Below are positions 17,147 through 26,303 of a stretch of 64,000 nt of DNA, in pieces. The stretch comes from Alsobacter sp045348435 (GTDB lineage: Bacteria; Pseudomonadota; Alphaproteobacteria; Rhizobiales; Beijerinckiaceae). Under the pieces are notes generated by a model. That model made no database searches and was not told the DNA's origin. It saw only the letters and a list, made by a program, of their open reading frames with translations. The stretch is taken from positions 3,534,001 to 3,598,000 of the forward strand of contig NZ_CP157484.1 in the NCBI RefSeq assembly GCF_045348435.1, written 5' to 3'. Numbering within the stretch: position 1 is the first letter of the stretch; every line of letters begins with the position of its first letter. The translations under genes were made by a program, and so were the position numbers.

Positions 17147-17233
17147 ATCCGCCCGTCAATACTTTCGACCAACGAGAACGGCCTCGCCGGGTCCCGCACC
17201 CGGAACGAAGGCCTCGAACGGGAGGCGCCCCGC

Positions 17234-18970
17234 ATGGGCCACACGACCATTCAGGACGGCATGCGAATCGACTGGGACGTCGAGATCGCCACGGATGACG
17301 GCGTCGTGCTGAAGGCTGACGTGTTCCGGCCCGTCGACGACGGGCGCTACCCGGTGCTGCTCACCTATGGCCCCTACGCCAAGGGCCTCGCCTTCCAGGA
17401 CGGCTATCCGAGCGCGTGGCAAAAGATGGTCGCCGGCCACCCGGACGTGGCCTATGGGTCGACCAACAAGCACCAGAACTGGGAGGTGGTGGACCCCGAG
17501 AAATGGGTGCCGCACGGCTATGTCTGCGTACGCGTCGACTCGCGCGGCACGGGGCGCTCGCCGGGCTTTGTCGACCATTTCTCGCCCCGCGAGACCCGCG
17601 ACTTCTACGAGTGCATCGAATGGGCCGGGGTCCAGCCCTGGTCGTCCGGCAAGGTCGGCCTCTCGGGCGTGTCCTATTACGGCATCAACCAGTGGCATGT
17701 GGCGTCGCTCCAGCCGCCCCACCTCGCCGCCATGTGCATCTGGGAAGGTTCGGCGGACTGGTACCGCGACATGACCCACCACGGCGGCATCCTGTCGACC
17801 TTCTGGGCGAACTGGTACGACATGCAGGTCAAGACCGTGCAGTACGGCCTGGGCGAACGCGGTCCGCGCAACAAGGCGTCGGGCCTGCTGGTCTGCGGCG
17901 ACGAGACGATGTCGGACGAGGAATTGGCGCGCAACCGCTGCAGCTTCGGCGACGACATCCTCTCCCATCCGTTGGACGACGAGTACCATCGCGACCGCTC
18001 GCCCCAGTGGGACAAGATCACGGTGCCCTTCCTCTCCGCCGCGAACTGGGGCGGACAGGGCCTGCATCCCCGCGGCAATTTCGAGGGCTTCACCCGCGCA
18101 GCCTCGACGGAGAAATGGCTGGAGGCGCACGGCCTCGAGCACTGGACGCATTTCTACACGGACTACGGCCGCGACCTGCAGAAGCGCTTCTTCGACTGTT
18201 ACCTGAAGGGCGAGCGGAACGGCTGGGCCGAACAGCCCCGCGTGCTCCTGCAGGTTCGGCACGTGGACCGGTTCGAGCCGCAGGGCGCGACGGCCTGGCC
18301 CCTGCCCGACACGCGCTGGACGAAGCTCTATCTCGATCCCCATCGCCAGACGCTGTCCGTCACGCCTCCTTCGGCGAAAGCCGACATCCCGTTCGCCGCG
18401 ATGGGCGACGGCCTGACCTTCATGTCCGAGCCGCTGGAGCGGGAGACGGAGATCACCGGCCCCCTCGCGGCGGGCCTGCGGGTGTCGTCGTCGACGGCGG
18501 ACGCGGACATCTTCCTCGTCTTCCGGGTGTTCACCGCCGACCTGCGCGAGATCACCTTCGTCGGCGCGATCGATCCCCATACGCCGATAGCCCAGGGCTG
18601 GCTGCGGGCGTCGCATCGCAAGCTCGATCCGCAGCTGACGCAGCCCTGGCGGCCTTACCACGCCCATGACGAGGTCCAGCCCCTGACGCCAGGGAGCCCG
18701 GTCGATCTCGACGTGGAGATCTGGCCGACCTCGATCGTCGTTCCGGCGGGATGCAGGATCGCGCTCTCAATCCGCGGCCGCGACTACAAGTGGCAGGAGA
18801 CGACCGGCGCCCGGCTCTCCAACTTCAAGAACGAACTGACCGGTTGCGGCCCCTTTCTGCACGACGATCCGCGGGACCGCCCGGCGGCGCTCTTCGGCGG
18901 AACCACCACGCTGCATCTCGATCCGGACGGGTCGAGCTACGTCCTGTTGCCCATCATCGACCGGGACTGA
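17234..18970 (+). CDS. CocE/NonD (peptidase S15) family hydrolase
   Basis: The 578-residue protein has the alpha/beta-hydrolase nucleophile GLSGVSYYGINQWH near residue 145, VRVDSRGTGRSPG near residue 100, and the C-terminal jelly-roll domain typical of cocaine esterase and X-Pro dipeptidyl peptidases (DVEIWPTSIVVPAGCRIALSI). It would hydrolyse an ester or amide. There is no signal peptide. It follows motif copy C, so it may head its own regulated unit between the monooxygenase operon and the second transporter operon. Confidence 0.9.
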   Translation: MGHTTIQDGMRIDWDVEIATDDGVVLKADVFRPVDDGRYPVLLTYGPYAKGLAFQDGYPSAWQKMVAGHPDVAYGSTNKHQNWEVVDPEKWVPHGYVCVRVDSRGTGRSPGFVDHFSPRETRDFYECIEWAGVQPWSSGKVGLSGVSYYGINQWHVASLQPPHLAAMCIWEGSADWYRDMTHHGGILSTFWANWYDMQVKTVQYGLGERGPRNKASGLLVCGDETMSDEELARNRCSFGDDILSHPLDDEYHRDRSPQWDKITVPFLSAANWGGQGLHPRGNFEGFTRAASTEKWLEAHGLEHWTHFYTDYGRDLQKRFFDCYLKGERNGWAEQPRVLLQVRHVDRFEPQGATAWPLPDTRWTKLYLDPHRQTLSVTPPSAKADIPFAAMGDGLTFMSEPLERETEITGPLAAGLRVSSSTADADIFLVFRVFTADLREITFVGAIDPHTPIAQGWLRASHRKLDPQLTQPWRPYHAHDEVQPLTPGSPVDLDVEIWPTSIVVPAGCRIALSIRGRDYKWQETTGARLSNFKNELTGCGPFLHDDPRDRPAALFGGTTTLHLDPDGSSYVLLPIIDRD

Positions 18971-18991
18971 GAAGCCCGGCGCTGCGCCAAC

Positions 18992-19022
18992 TGAACATGT
19001 GTGTTCAACCTCAAGTTGAACA
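18992..19022. promoter_or_regulatory. Operator-like repeats upstream of second Liv-type operon
   Basis: Three half-sites are arranged TGAACA (18992), TGTTCAAC (19002) and GTTGAACA (19015). The last two form a perfect 8-base inverted repeat with a 5-base spacer, and the first two form a 6-base inverted repeat with a 4-base spacer. They end 76 bases before the binding-protein ATG. This motif differs from the A-E set. Confidence 0.5.
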
Positions 19023-19098
19023 TGAAGAGACCCAGCTTCGCGATTCAGAACAAAGCAAACGCTACCGGGAAGATCCGTCCTCAAGGGAGGCACCATTC

Positions 19099-20346
19099 AT
19101 GACCATCTCACGTCGCACATTCGTTCAGGGCGCGGCCGGCGTCGCGCTCACCGGCGTCGCCGCGCCGGCCGTTCTCGCCCAGTCCTCGGACCCGATCCGG
19201 GTCGGCCTGCTCACCGTCAAGACCGGACCGCTGGCCTCCGGCGGCATCGATATGGAGCGCGCCCTGGTCATGTACCTGAAGGAGCGTGACAACATGCTCG
19301 GCGGGCGCAAGGTGGAGCTGATCGTCGCCGATACGGCCGGCGTGCCGGCGACCGCCCGCACCAAGACCCAGGAGCTGGTCGAGAAGAACAACGTCCATTG
19401 CATCATCGGCCCGCTGGCCGCCTTCGAGGCCCTGGCCATCGACGACTATCTGCGCCAGGCCCAGATGCCGACGCTCTCCGTCGCCGCCGCCGAGGACATG
19501 ACGCAGCGCAATCCGAATCCCTGGTTCGTGCGCGCCACCTCGACCTCCGCGCAATGCGCCCACCCGATGGGCGAGTACTGCGCCAAGGAGCTGAAATACA
19601 AGCGCGTCATCACGATCGCGGACGACATCGCCTATGGCCACGAGATGTGCGGCGGCTTCCAGCGCACCTTCGAGGAGAACGGCGGCAAGATCATCCAGAA
19701 GCTCTTCCCGCCGCTGACCGCGCCCGACTACGGAACCTATGTGGCGCAGCTGAAGAACGACGCGGACGCCATCTTCCTCGGCTTCGCCGGCTCCAACGGC
19801 TTCCGCTTCCTGCGCCAGTTCGTCGAGTACGGCCTCAAGGACAAGATTCAAGTGGTCGGCGGCATGACCGCCCTCGACGAAGGCGTGCTGCGCAACATGG
19901 GCGACGAGGCGCTGGGCATCATCACCGCGTGCTGGTACTCCGCCGAGCTCGACGCCAAGCCGAACCAGACCTTCGCGCCGGCCTTCCGCAAGGAGTTCAA
20001 GTACGATCCCGGCTTCTACGCGGCCGGCACCTATGTGGACGGCGCCGTGCTGGAGGCGGCCGTCAAGGCGGTCAACGGCAAGGTCGAGGACAAGAAGGCC
20101 TTCATGGCCGCGCTGCGGGCCACCGACGTCGACACCGCCCGCGGGCCGGTGAAGTTCGACGAGTACGGCAACGTGGTCGGCAACGTCTATCTGCGCAAGG
20201 TCACCCGCAAGGACGGACGGCTGGTCAACTCGGTCATCAAGACCTACCCGAACGTCAGCCAGTTCTGGACCTACGACCCGAAGGCGTTCCTGGCCAATCC
20301 GGTCTATTCGCGGGACTATCCGCCGGCCAAGAACCTCGAGAAGTAG
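19099..20346 (+). CDS. Periplasmic substrate-binding protein of second Liv-type ABC transporter
   Basis: The ATG at 19099 follows AAGGGAGGCACC and yields 415 residues. The first ~28 residues are a twin-arginine signal (SRRTFVQ, ending VLAQ). The mature part starts DPIRVGLLTVKTGPLASGGIDMERAL, the LivK/type 1 binding-protein fold. It heads a plus-strand operon with livH, livM, livG, livF, a two-subunit Mo-hydroxylase, two dehydrogenases and an amidohydrolase. A longer in-frame opening at 18751 overlaps the preceding gene and is rejected. Confidence 0.93.
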   Translation: MTISRRTFVQGAAGVALTGVAAPAVLAQSSDPIRVGLLTVKTGPLASGGIDMERALVMYLKERDNMLGGRKVELIVADTAGVPATARTKTQELVEKNNVHCIIGPLAAFEALAIDDYLRQAQMPTLSVAAAEDMTQRNPNPWFVRATSTSAQCAHPMGEYCAKELKYKRVITIADDIAYGHEMCGGFQRTFEENGGKIIQKLFPPLTAPDYGTYVAQLKNDADAIFLGFAGSNGFRFLRQFVEYGLKDKIQVVGGMTALDEGVLRNMGDEALGIITACWYSAELDAKPNQTFAPAFRKEFKYDPGFYAAGTYVDGAVLEAAVKAVNGKVEDKKAFMAALRATDVDTARGPVKFDEYGNVVGNVYLRKVTRKDGRLVNSVIKTYPNVSQFWTYDPKAFLANPVYSRDYPPAKNLEK

Positions 20347-20408
20347 CGCCCCGCCCTCCGCGGCGCGGACGCCCCGCGCCGCGGCTCCCTCCCCGCCCAG
20401 GGACGCCC

Positions 20409-21275
20409 ATGCAGTTCTGGATCATCCAGGGTTTGAACAGTCTGGCTCTCGGTGGGCTGCTGTTCCTGCTCGCCTCCGGCTTCTCGCTCATCTTCGGGCT
20501 GATGCGGCTCGCCAACCTCACGCATGGGGCCTTCTTCATGCTGGGCGCCTATCTGGGCGCCAACGTGCTGCGCAGCTACGAAGGCGCGAATCTGTGGCTG
20601 GCCGCCCTGCTGGCCGGACTGGCCGTGGCGGCGGCCGGCGGCATCCTCGAGCGGCTGGTCCTGCGCCAGCTGGCCGGCAATTCGCTGGGGCAGGTGCTGG
20701 TCACCCTGGGCGTGTCGTTCATCATTGCCGACGCCTGCCTGATGATGTGGGGCGGCGACCCCATCCCGGTGCCGACGCCGCCCGGCCTGTCGCGCCCCAT
20801 CCTGCTCTTCGGCTTCGCCTTCCCGACCTATCGACTCGTCGTCGTGGTCGCCGCCGTGGTGGCCGCGCTCGGGCTCTACCTGATGCTGGAGCGAACCCGC
20901 CTCGGCGCCATGATCCGCGCCGGCGTGGACGACATGCAGATGGCGCGGGCGGTCGGCATCCCGGTGTCGCGCCTCTTCACCGCCGTGTTCTGCCTTGGCG
21001 CGGGCATCGCGGGCGCCGGCGGCGTGCTGGGCGGCCCGATCCTGTCCGCCTATCCGGGTCTGGACGCCGACATGCTGCCCCTGGCCCTCATCGTGGTCAT
21101 CCTGGGCGGCGTCGGCAGCCTGCTCGGCGCTTTCGTGGGCAGCTTCATCATCGGCCTGATCTACACCTTCGGCACCGCGCTCTTTCCGGACCTCGCCTAT
21201 GTCATCCTGTTCCTGCCGATGATCGTGGTCATCGCCTACCGCCCGCAGGGCCTCTTCGGACGGATCAGTGCATGA
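20409..21275 (+). CDS. Liv-type ABC transporter permease (LivH-like), second system
   Basis: The 288-residue permease starts MQFWIIQGLNSLALGGLLFL and has LANLTHGAFFMLGAY and the loop GAMIRAGVDDMQMARAVGI of LivH proteins. Its stop overlaps the LivM-like start by ATGA. It follows the binding protein by 62 bases. Confidence 0.93.
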   Translation: MQFWIIQGLNSLALGGLLFLLASGFSLIFGLMRLANLTHGAFFMLGAYLGANVLRSYEGANLWLAALLAGLAVAAAGGILERLVLRQLAGNSLGQVLVTLGVSFIIADACLMMWGGDPIPVPTPPGLSRPILLFGFAFPTYRLVVVVAAVVAALGLYLMLERTRLGAMIRAGVDDMQMARAVGIPVSRLFTAVFCLGAGIAGAGGVLGGPILSAYPGLDADMLPLALIVVILGGVGSLLGAFVGSFIIGLIYTFGTALFPDLAYVILFLPMIVVIAYRPQGLFGRISA

Positions 21276-22207
21276 ACCGCATCGTCCTTCCGGCCGTTCT
21301 CCTCGTCCTGGCGTTGCTGCCGCTGGTCGCGGGCGACTTCTACGTCAATCTCGGCAGCCAGATCCTGATCGCGGCGATCTTCGCGATGAGCCTCAACCTC
21401 CTGGTCGGCTATGGCGGCCTCACGTCGCTCGGCCATGCCTCGTTCCTCGGGTTCTGCGCCTATGCGTGCGCCTGGGCGAGCCTTCGGCTGGGCTTCGGCC
21501 ACGGCGCCGCGGCCCTGCTCGCCATCGGGATCACGACCTTGATGGCCGCCCTTTTCGGGCTGATCGCGCTGCGCGCCACCGGCCTCGGCTTCCTGATGAT
21601 CACGCTGGCGCTCTCGCAGGTGCTCTGGGGGCTCGCCTACCGCTGGGTCTCCGTCACCAACGGCGACAACGGGCTCTCCGGCGTCAGCCGCCCGCATCCG
21701 TTCGGCGTCTCCATCGAAAGCGCCGGGGCCTATTACTGGTTCACGCTGGCGGTGGCCGCCGTCGCGGCCCTGCTGATGGGCGTCTTCGTGTCGTCCGCTT
21801 TCGGCTCCAGCCTGCGCGGCACGCGCGATCAGGCCCGCCGGATGGCGGCGCTGGGCCACGACGTGTGGATGATCCGCTGGATCACCTTCATTTATGCCGG
21901 CTTCTGGGGCGGCGTGGCTGGCCTCCTCTACATCTACTATCACAAATACATCCACCCGACCGCGCTCTCCATCACCAACTCGGCCGAGGGGCTGCTCGGC
22001 GTCATTGCGGGCGGCTCCGGCACGCTCGGCGGTCCTGTGATCGGCGCGACGCTCGTGGTGCTGCTGAAGAACTACGCCTCCGCCTATATCGAGCGCTGGA
22101 ACATGCTGCTCGGCTTCGTGTTCCTGTTCATCGTTCTCGTGATGCCGGAAGGCATCGTGCCCGGCGTGAAGCGGCTCTACGCCCGCGCCCGCGGAGGCGC
22201 GCGATGA
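21272..22207 (+). CDS. Liv-type ABC transporter permease (LivM-like), second system
   Basis: The 311-residue protein has AMSLNLLVGYGGLTSLGHASFLG near residue 38 (quoted only as landmark) and the loop LRGTRDQARRMAALGHD. It is the partner of the preceding LivH-like permease. Both ends overlap neighbouring genes by 4 bases. Confidence 0.93.
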   Translation: MNRIVLPAVLLVLALLPLVAGDFYVNLGSQILIAAIFAMSLNLLVGYGGLTSLGHASFLGFCAYACAWASLRLGFGHGAAALLAIGITTLMAALFGLIALRATGLGFLMITLALSQVLWGLAYRWVSVTNGDNGLSGVSRPHPFGVSIESAGAYYWFTLAVAAVAALLMGVFVSSAFGSSLRGTRDQARRMAALGHDVWMIRWITFIYAGFWGGVAGLLYIYYHKYIHPTALSITNSAEGLLGVIAGGSGTLGGPVIGATLVVLLKNYASAYIERWNMLLGFVFLFIVLVMPEGIVPGVKRLYARARGGAR

Positions 22208-22959
22208 TGGAGAGCGACGGCGCGCCGGCGCTGGAAATCATCGATCTGCGCAAGTTCTTCGGGGGGCTCCCGGCCACCCAGGACGTCAACATGCGGGTGA
22301 TGCCGGGCGAACGCCGCCTGATCATCGGGCCGAATGGCGCGGGCAAGACGACCTTGTTCAACCAGATCGCCGGCGACTTCCTGCCCAGTTCGGGAACGAT
22401 CAGGCTGTTCGGGCACGACGTCACCCGGATGAAGCCGCAGCAGCGGGCGCATCTGGGCCTTTCGCGCACCTACCAGATCATCACGCTGTTTCCCAAGGAC
22501 ACCCTCGAGCACAACATCGTGCTAGGCCTGCTCGGCCTGCGAAAGGCGCGGTGGAACATGTTCCGGCCCCTGTCCTTTTACCCGGACATGCGCCACGAAG
22601 CCCGACGCGCCTTGGCCCAGGTGGGCCTGGAGCATCTGGCGGACCGCAAGGTTTCGGAGCTCGCCTATGGCGAGAAGCGGCGCGTCGAGATCGCGATGGC
22701 CCTCGCCCAGAGGCCCCGCCTTCTGCTTCTCGACGAGCCTCTGGCCGGCCTGTCCAGCGAGGAGCGCGGCTCCATCAAAAAGCTCATCGCCGCCATCCCG
22801 CGGGAGACGACGCTGATCATGATCGAGCACGACATGGACACCGCCCTCGACCTCGCCGAGACCGTGACCTTGCTGCACTACGGCAAGGTGATCGTGGACG
22901 GCCCGCGCGACGCCGTCATCGCGGATCCGCAGACGCGCGAGGTGTATCTTGGCCACTGA
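22204..22959 (+). CDS. Liv-type ABC transporter ATP-binding protein (LivG-like), second system
   Basis: The 251-residue ATPase has Walker A GPNGAGKTTLFNQIAG near residue 42, signature-region LAYGEKRRVEIAMAL, and Walker B LLLLDEPLAGLS. It overlaps livM by ATGA and the livF-like gene by 11 bases. Confidence 0.93.
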   Translation: MMESDGAPALEIIDLRKFFGGLPATQDVNMRVMPGERRLIIGPNGAGKTTLFNQIAGDFLPSSGTIRLFGHDVTRMKPQQRAHLGLSRTYQIITLFPKDTLEHNIVLGLLGLRKARWNMFRPLSFYPDMRHEARRALAQVGLEHLADRKVSELAYGEKRRVEIAMALAQRPRLLLLDEPLAGLSSEERGSIKKLIAAIPRETTLIMIEHDMDTALDLAETVTLLHYGKVIVDGPRDAVIADPQTREVYLGH

Positions 22960-23674
22960 CGCGCTCACTCTCACGGACGTCCACAGCTATTACGGGGACA
23001 GCCACGTCCTGCAGGGCGTCTCCTTCAGCCTCAAGGCCGGCGAGGTGCTGGCGCTTCTCGGACGCAATGGCGCGGGCAAGACCACCTGCATCAGCACGGT
23101 CGTCGGCTTTCTGACGCCGCGCCGCGGCGAGATCCGGCTGTTCGGAGAACCGATCAGCGGGCTGACCCCGGAGGCGATCTGCCGGCGAGGCATCGGGCTG
23201 GTCCCGCAGGGACGGCGCATCTTTCCATCGCTGACGGTCCGCGAGAACCTCATCGTGGCTCGCCGCAGCGGCGACGGCTCCCGCAAGCCGTGGTCGCTGG
23301 AACGGATCTACGATCTCTTCCCCCGCCTGCGCGAACGCCACGGGCAGCTCGCTGGCTCCCTTTCGGGCGGAGAGCAGCAGATGCTGGCCCTGGGGCGCGC
23401 CCTCATGGGCAACCCGCGCGTCCTCCTCCTGGACGAGCCGTCCGAGGGTCTCGCCCCGCTCATCGTGGCCGAGGTCGGCCGCACGATCGCGCTGCTGAAA
23501 AGCGAGGGCCAATCCATCGTCCTGGTCGAGCAGAACAGCAACCTGGCCCTGGACCTGGCCGACCAGGTGGTGATCCTCACCACCGGACAATGCGTGTTCG
23601 ACGGAGGCATCGACGAGATCCGCGCCAACGAGGCGGTGCTGACGCAGAATCTCGGCGTGTTCCAGGGCCATTGA
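22949..23674 (+). CDS. Liv-type ABC transporter ATP-binding protein (LivF-like), second system
   Basis: The likely start is TTG at 22949, inside the livG-like gene, preceded by GCGAGGTG; no ATG fits before the Walker A region. The 241-residue product has GRNGAGKTTCISTVVG, SLSGGEQQMLALGRALM and VLLLDEPSEGLAP, the LivF pattern. It completes the second transporter. Confidence 0.92.
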   Translation: MATDALTLTDVHSYYGDSHVLQGVSFSLKAGEVLALLGRNGAGKTTCISTVVGFLTPRRGEIRLFGEPISGLTPEAICRRGIGLVPQGRRIFPSLTVRENLIVARRSGDGSRKPWSLERIYDLFPRLRERHGQLAGSLSGGEQQMLALGRALMGNPRVLLLDEPSEGLAPLIVAEVGRTIALLKSEGQSIVLVEQNSNLALDLADQVVILTTGQCVFDGGIDEIRANEAVLTQNLGVFQGH

Positions 23675-23679
23675 TCGCC

Positions 23680-24186
23680 ATGGCCGCGCCCCTCTCGCTT
23701 ACGGTGAATGGACGGCCCGAGGTCCTGGCCGTGTCGCCCGACCTGCCGCTCCTGACCGCCCTGCGGCAGCATCTCGGCCTCAAGGGCGCGCGTTTCGGCT
23801 GTGGCGAAGGCCAGTGCGGGGCCTGCACGGTGCTGGTCGATGGACGCCCCATGCAGTCGTGCCAGACGCCGCTCTGGTCCGTGGACGGCAGGTCGATCAC
23901 GACGATCGAGGGCCTGGGCGTGGATGGCGAGCCCGGCCCCATCCAGCAAGCCTTTCTGGACGAGCAGGCCGCCCAGTGCGGCTACTGCACCAACGGAATC
24001 ATCATGACGCTGGCGGGCCTTCTCTCGGCCGGGCCACGCCCCAGCCGTTCGGCCGTCATCGAGGCGCTGGACGAGCGGCACCTGTGCCGATGCGGGGCGC
24101 ATCCCCGCATCCTACGGGCCGTCGACAGGCTGCTGGAGAACGCCCCCCACGGCTCGCCCGATCTCAAGGTGGGAGCGCCCGAATGA
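23680..24186 (+). CDS. Molybdenum hydroxylase 2Fe-2S subunit (IorA-like)
   Basis: From the ATG at 23680 the protein is 168 residues. It has CGEGQCGACTVLVDGRPMQSC for the first 2Fe-2S cluster and CGYCTNGII plus CRCGAH for the second. It lies 5 bases after livF and overlaps the large-subunit gene by ATGA. No FAD subunit follows, as in isoquinoline 1-oxidoreductase (IorAB)-type enzymes that pass electrons to cytochrome-type acceptors instead of NAD. Confidence 0.92.
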   Translation: MAAPLSLTVNGRPEVLAVSPDLPLLTALRQHLGLKGARFGCGEGQCGACTVLVDGRPMQSCQTPLWSVDGRSITTIEGLGVDGEPGPIQQAFLDEQAAQCGYCTNGIIMTLAGLLSAGPRPSRSAVIEALDERHLCRCGAHPRILRAVDRLLENAPHGSPDLKVGAPE

Positions 24187-26294
24187 CGGCCCTCCCCGCC
24201 GACCTCGCTCTCAATCCGCTCCTGTCGCGCTGGTTCGCCGTCGAGGCCGACGGCGCGGTCACGATCCGCACCGGGAAGGTGGAGCTCGGCCAGGGCGCGG
24301 TGACCGCCATCGCGGCGTTGGCCGCCGCCGAACTCGGCGTCCCGCTTTCGCGCCTTCGGGTGGTGGCGGGCGATACGCGCGCCGCGCCGGACGAAGGCAT
24401 GACGGCGGGAAGCCTCTCCGTCGAGCAAGGCGGCGCGGCGATGCGGGTCGCCGCCGCCCAGATCCGCACCCTGTTCGCCGCAGCCGCAGCGGCCCGGCTT
24501 GGCTGCGCCACGGACGCGGTCATCGTGCAGGACGGGGTGTTCTCCGGTCCCGGGCGCAACGCCAGCCTGTCCTACGCGGACCTTGCGCCGGAGGTCGATC
24601 TCGACCGGTCCGCCGCGGACCTGCCGGTACCCGAGCTCCTGGGCGGCGTCGCCGCGGAGCGCCAGCCGCGGCTCGATCTCAGGGCGAAGCTGACCGGCGC
24701 GGCGTTCATCCAGGATCTCGACCGCCCGGGTCTACGGCACGGCCGCGTCGTCCGCCCTCCCCGGCCTGGCGCGGAACTGGTCTCGCTCGACCGGGCTTCA
24801 GTCGCCGCCCTGCCCGGGGTCGTGGCCGTGGTGGTCGACGGCTCCTTCGTGGGCGTCGTCGCCGATCGCGAGGAGGACGCCGACCACGCCGCCGCCGCCG
24901 CGCAACGGCTCGCCGCATGGACCGCCCCGGACTTGCCGGTTGTCGATGACGAAGGCGCCTGGATGGAGGGGGTCGAGCCTGTCGCCACGATCCCGGTCGT
25001 GCGCGACGACGGCGAAGCCGCGCCTGCGGCGCGCCGCCACGAGGCGGCCTATTCCCGCCCCTATCTCGCGCACGCGTCGATCGGACCCTCCACCGCGCTG
25101 GCGGAGTGGAGCTTCGACGGGCGCCTCACGGTGTGGTCGCAGACCCAGGGCGTCTATCCGCTGCGCGCCCAGCTCGCGCGGGTGCTCGAGCTTGCGCCGG
25201 AGATGGTCGACGTGGTCCACGCCATGGGGGCGGGCTGCTACGGCCACAATGGCGCCGACGACGTCGCGCTGGACGCGGCGCTCCTCGCCCGGGCCGCGCA
25301 GGCGCCGGTGCTTTGCCGCTGGACGCGGGCCGACGAGCTCTCGTGGTCGCCCTTCGGCGCGCCGATGCGGATTCGGCTCGCGGCGGGCCTGGACGCGCAT
25401 GGCGCGATCGTGGACTGGACGCACGAGGTCTGGAGCCCGCCGCATGTCGCGCGGCCGGGTTTCGGCTCCGGCGTGAACCTTCTGGCCGCCCAGCATCTTG
25501 CGAAGCGCTCGGCCCCATCCCCGGTCGTTCAGTTCCCTGGTCCGTCCGGCGCCGGGGACCGGAACGCGGTTCCGCTCTACCGGGTCGGCCGGCGCAGCGT
25601 CGTCCATCATCTCCTGCCGCAGGGGCCGCTGCGCAGCTCCGCGCTGCGCTCGCTCGGCGCCCATGGCAACGTCTTCGCCATCGAGAGCTTCCTCGATGAG
25701 CTCGCCGCCCTGGCAGGTCGGGATCCGCTCGAGTTTCGACTGGCCCACATGGAGGATCCGCGCGCCCGCGCCGTACTGGCGGCGGCGGCCGAGGAAGCCG
25801 GATGGGATCCGGCCGAGCCCGGCGGCGAGGGGGAAGGCCGCGGCCTCGCTTTCGCCCGCTACAAGAACATGGGCGGCTATTGCGCGATCGTGGCCCGGGT
25901 CGCGATCGCCGAGACGGTGAGGCTGACGCATGTCGTCGCCGCCGTCGACTGCGGCGCAGTCGTCCACCGCGACGGCCTCGTGAACCAGATCGAGGGCGGG
26001 ATCGTCCAGGCGGCGAGCTGGACCCTCAAGGAGCAGGTCCGCTGGACCGCCGAGGGCGTGGCGACTCGGTCCTGGGCCGACTATCCGATCCTGCGCTTTT
26101 CGGAATGCCCGCGCATCGCGGTCCGCATCCTAGAGCCGACAGGCGCACCCCCGCTGGGCGCCGGCGAATGCGCGACGGGGCCGACGGCCGCCGCGATCGG
26201 CAACGCCGTGGCGCATGCGCTCGGAGTCCGGGTGCGCCATATGCCGCTCACGCCGGAGCGGATCGAAGCCGCCATCCATGCATCAACAATGTGA
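24183..26294 (+). CDS. Molybdenum hydroxylase large subunit (IorB-like)
   Basis: The ATG at 24183 gives 703 residues. The family look is GAVTIRTGKVELGQGAVTAI near residue 22, AMGAGCYGHNGADDVA in place of the GGGFG loop, ALRSLGAHGNVFAIESFLDE, and the catalytic-glutamate segment GAGECATGPTAAAIGNA near the end. These traits fit the IorB branch (isoquinoline 1-oxidoreductase, nicotinate dehydrogenase-like). It probably hydroxylates an N-heterocycle or oxidises an aldehyde with the preceding IorA-like subunit. It has no obvious signal peptide. Which of the two Mo-enzymes in the window takes which substrate is unknown. Confidence 0.9.
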   Translation: MTALPADLALNPLLSRWFAVEADGAVTIRTGKVELGQGAVTAIAALAAAELGVPLSRLRVVAGDTRAAPDEGMTAGSLSVEQGGAAMRVAAAQIRTLFAAAAAARLGCATDAVIVQDGVFSGPGRNASLSYADLAPEVDLDRSAADLPVPELLGGVAAERQPRLDLRAKLTGAAFIQDLDRPGLRHGRVVRPPRPGAELVSLDRASVAALPGVVAVVVDGSFVGVVADREEDADHAAAAAQRLAAWTAPDLPVVDDEGAWMEGVEPVATIPVVRDDGEAAPAARRHEAAYSRPYLAHASIGPSTALAEWSFDGRLTVWSQTQGVYPLRAQLARVLELAPEMVDVVHAMGAGCYGHNGADDVALDAALLARAAQAPVLCRWTRADELSWSPFGAPMRIRLAAGLDAHGAIVDWTHEVWSPPHVARPGFGSGVNLLAAQHLAKRSAPSPVVQFPGPSGAGDRNAVPLYRVGRRSVVHHLLPQGPLRSSALRSLGAHGNVFAIESFLDELAALAGRDPLEFRLAHMEDPRARAVLAAAAEEAGWDPAEPGGEGEGRGLAFARYKNMGGYCAIVARVAIAETVRLTHVVAAVDCGAVVHRDGLVNQIEGGIVQAASWTLKEQVRWTAEGVATRSWADYPILRFSECPRIAVRILEPTGAPPLGAGECATGPTAAAIGNAVAHALGVRVRHMPLTPERIEAAIHASTM

Positions 26295-26303
26295 GGTCGC
26301 AGC

